Assembly: GCA_900239685.1 (NCBI GenBank) | Contig: OENT01000022.1 | Span: 186,001-250,000 of the forward strand | Direction of reading: 5' to 3' | Source of the DNA: Rotaria macrura | Taxonomy: Eukaryota > Rotifera > Eurotatoria > Philodinida > Philodinidae | Length of the DNA: 64,000 nt | Shown here: piece after piece, positions 61,009-64,000 of the stretch | Layout of the letters: each line of letters starts with the position of its first letter | Position numbering within the stretch: position 1 is the first letter of the stretch | The notes under the pieces: model-generated | The model's database searches: none | Seen by the model: only the letters and a program-made list of their open reading frames with translations | What the model was told of the DNA's origin: nothing | Made by a program: the position numbers and the translations under genes

Positions 61009-63540
61009 AATAACAACTATTTTCGTTTTTATTATTCAAGAGTCTGTGCGCAACATAAAAAGACAATGAAGAAGATTTTTATGTTAATAGTATCATGTTT
61101 GTTGCTAACATTCTTCTTTTTTTAAAATCGATGAGATAAATCATTAGGTTCTTTTTTTAAATTGTTTATTATGTTTTACTTCAATAGTTTTAACTCATTT
61201 CACAATTAACTCTTTCAATTAGTTGAAACAGCATTCATTAATTCTCCGCATGTGATTCCAAAATTGTTCCATTAATCGGTTATTACTTCTAACCTAATAA
61301 TCGAACTTTTGAATATAATCAATTTTTAAAACATTTGAAGAAGGATGAAAGAAAAACTAGTGTTTATTGTTGTCAGTTGCATACACAGTCTTACATCCGA
61401 ACCTTCTATCAAACTTCAGGATATCAATCAAAACAAAAGAATAATATTAATTAGTAACATATCTGATTGAGTTGATCCTTTTTTGTTTTATTTCAACAAA
61501 GATATTTTATTTAATAAAAAAAACAATAGTTCTCTTCATTTTTAAAGATCAATTTCATCTTAAGGATATTTCATAAACATTTTTAATAAGCTGTTAAAAA
61601 TATACTAAAAAAATATATATCTACATGAATAATAGAAAATATTCTATTTGGAATTAATATAGAATCAAGATTTTCAAGTATTATTTCGCAAGAATAAGTT
61701 TATATACAAATCGAAGCGATATTATTTTCAATGGCACGTCCAAAATCTAGTTGAGCATCTTTATGTAAACCTTATTAGAACCAAAGACTCACGACAAATA
61801 TAATCTATTCACAAATCGTCTACTCGATACTGACGTTCAATACAGTAACTTGAACATTATGAATTTTCAAAAAACTATACCAATCAATACTGAATCTCTA
61901 AAATGACTTTTACTCATATATTTAGATAATAGTTTTTTTCAGAGAAATAAATCTCATGATAACATGTTTCGATTACTACGATACACCGAGTCCTTGTCAA
62001 TGCTACTATCACGACATGAATATCCATATTTTAGATTTTTGTGATGTTCGAAAGAGTTCAATGAAAGGAAAGGATAGTTTGTGTATCCTTTTTTTTTAAA
62101 AGTACATGTATCAATTAAAAAGGAAGTATAAAACATAAACTTGAGCCTGAAGTTATTTTGACTGTGCTACTTATCTGTACTACAAATTTTAGCAATCGAA
62201 ATCGAAAAATGAATATTTGTAGAGCTTTATTTGAGATAAAATTCAATGCTGAACATAATTACTATTTTGTACGTAAAATATAACATTAAAGATATAGCTT
62301 TTTTTGAACAGCTGATCACTGTTAGCAAAGTTAAATAGAAATTTCTCAAAAGCTTTGCTTTTGTTCTCGATACGAGATTTTTTGAAACGATGGGAACTTG
62401 TTTTATTTTTGAAAGGTTGTCAGACAATGACAAGCATCTGCTTACACCTCCAGTGCAGACATGTGTCCTTCATCAGCTTTATCTAATCGATAACATGTCA
62501 CAAGAAAAATATCGAACACGTAACCATGCCCAAAAATAATAGAAGATGACACAAATAAACGATTTATCATCTTGTGCCTTATCAACAATCACAACCATGT
62601 CATATAGAAAACTCTAAAAAACTGCATTGATAAGTTCACAGTATTTAAACGTTTTGTTTAAAGTTCTCATAAAATTAAAACAAATCAAGTCATTCATGCT
62701 TTTGTATAATTTCAAATGAATCATGAAATTTTCAAATGAAAAATGTCATTAGTAAAAACGAGATCAACTATTGAAAGAATTGCTGATTTTGTTAGCATGA
62801 TTGATAGAATTGTATGAGGAAGGACAGCTAATATCAAAAATTGAATATGTTTAAAATAAGTATGATTTGATTTTTCAAGAAACCTTTATTTAAGATTCAA
62901 TACTGATGACTTGTTAAAATTTGTGAATAAGAATTCATTTGTTATACTAATATTAACTTTACCATAAGATTGTATCTTTTGGGCTCCTATTCTTGTACGT
63001 TGATGTTTGCATTAAAATCGTTATGTTTTTAATCGATTGAAGGACATCGAACCTTGAGACAGTCATTCTTGCACAATATTTATTTACATTTTTCTTACTT
63101 CACGTATTTAATCAAGTATGAAATGAATCAATAAACTCTGTGTAGATTTACTACTTTTGCTGGATGTCTATGCATTCAATATTTAAAAAAAAAACAGAAC
63201 AAATGAAAAAATATATTCATCAATACGGACTCTTTAGTAATAAAATTGATTTGGATTGTATTTTTTTTTTAAATAAACAATAGATTTTATTTTAATTCTA
63301 TTGATTTCATTCGACGAAGATGTGGAGAAAATTTTGACTATATTCAAGTTTTGCACAAACAGTTTTCAACAGTCATAGATTACTTGAGAAATTTGATTCT
63401 GATTATCAAATGATTTCAAAGAGTATGTTGTTTCTCAACATAATAAAAGTAATTTAGAAAACCTACAGATCTCTTATTAAAGACAATAAACATCAATGAC
63501 ATGTTTTCGTTAGTTTTAATGATTATAATTATCATTTTCA
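61009..63540. other. Intergenic region after MINDY3, nothing recognised
   Basis: Very AT-rich, with several A/T homopolymers. No frame above 70 codons, no repeat with structure and no RNA gene seen. Confidence 0.5.
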
Positions 63541-63650
63541 AATTTTCTTTAGGTAATATATTGAATTAAGCTCATAGAATTGCATCATACGTTGTTTCTT
63601 CCAAGGAAATTGGTACAATTCATCGTCAACATTGAATTTCTTAGGGTAAA
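63541..63650 (-). other. Possible terminal coding exon, unidentified
   Basis: On the minus strand, after CCCTAAG at about 63645, an open stretch reads KFNVDDELYQFPWKKQRMMQ and then FYELNSIYYLKK before a stop. It looks more protein-like than the surroundings but is short. The matching upstream exon was not found in the 350 bp left in the window. Confidence 0.2.
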
Positions 63651-64000
63651 AAAAACAGATTTCTACATTTATATCGATCTTCACAAAAAAACATAGCAAG
63701 TTCTTTTTTTCCTCTAGATTGGTATTTCCAATAACAGATGTCGATCTATCAAAGCTAGTAAAAATTTTAGACTTCAGTCGTCGTTACCGTTAGCAATAAA
63801 GAACTAACAACAGCTGAAAAGATTTTGTATTGGCTGATAAAAGTTTAAACAGTTAAATTTTCGAGCAGAATTCATGACTACAATTCTCCCGATATTCATT
63901 TTACTGCTTAAAAACATCAACATGTTGTCGAGTGGCGAAACCTATGTTGACAGACTTTAAAGATATAAAGAATTTGGATTAATACAAAAACTATACTTCC

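Noticed and set aside
1-64000. CRISPR array, rRNA, bacterial operon, or viral/LTR element
   Set aside because: No regularly spaced direct repeats with unique spacers, no rRNA motifs and no integrase, reverse transcriptase or capsid-like frames were seen; the only regular array is the LRR exon array.

Overview
The window looks like nuclear DNA of a bdelloid rotifer (Rotaria/Adineta type). The sequence is AT-rich and genes are cut by many small GT-AG introns of about 45-65 nt. The gene set is plainly metazoan. An F-box plus leucine-rich-repeat gene has the repeat style typical of the large bdelloid families. The species assignment is inference, since no marker gene is present. I see no rRNA, tRNA, CRISPR array or bacterial-type operon, and no viral or LTR element.

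Layout. 1-1364 (minus): the first seven coding exons of a phospholipase D1/2 homologue, running off the left edge. 1365-13393: a 12-kb stretch with no recognisable gene. 13394-13993 (+): an intronless orphan protein of 199 aa. 16287-19635 (+): a lamin-tail-domain protein (LMNTD1-like). 19636-23453: intergenic DNA with a (TA)n tract, a MITE-like inverted repeat and G+C-rich degenerate repeats. 23454-26226 (+): SPAG6/PF16, the axonemal armadillo protein, complete. 30144-34285 (+): an F-box-like head spliced to about 20 LRR units, almost every one on its own 84-nt phase-0 exon. 34286-37042: repeat-rich spacer with a degenerate ~108-bp tandem repeat and a G+C-rich patch. 37043-40898 (+): FBXL5, the iron-sensing F-box protein. 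40997-48223 (+): TAF3 of TFIID. 48366-51357 (+): PPIL1, a spliceosomal cyclophilin. 54936-56826 (+): an orphan class A GPCR. 59008-61008 (+): MINDY3 deubiquitinase. 61009-64000: no clear gene.

How the genes relate. Most are unrelated housekeeping or signalling genes. The exception in layout is FBXL5-TAF3-PPIL1: three same-strand genes separated by only 98 and 142 nt, each gap holding a polypyrimidine tract and an AG acceptor a few bases before the next ATG. This is what trans-spliced operons look like, and spliced-leader trans-splicing is known in bdelloids. Acceptor-like sites 1-25 nt before the ATG also precede PLD, the 13394 gene, FBXL5 and MINDY3.

Most notable for follow-up: the one-exon-per-LRR array, the putative FBXL5-TAF3-PPIL1 operon, a tandem F-box in FBXL5 and a perfect 43-bp-arm palindrome in a TAF3 intron. 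Exon models were built by hand from splice signals, reading phase and remembered homologues. They are phase-consistent, but no transcript data were used.
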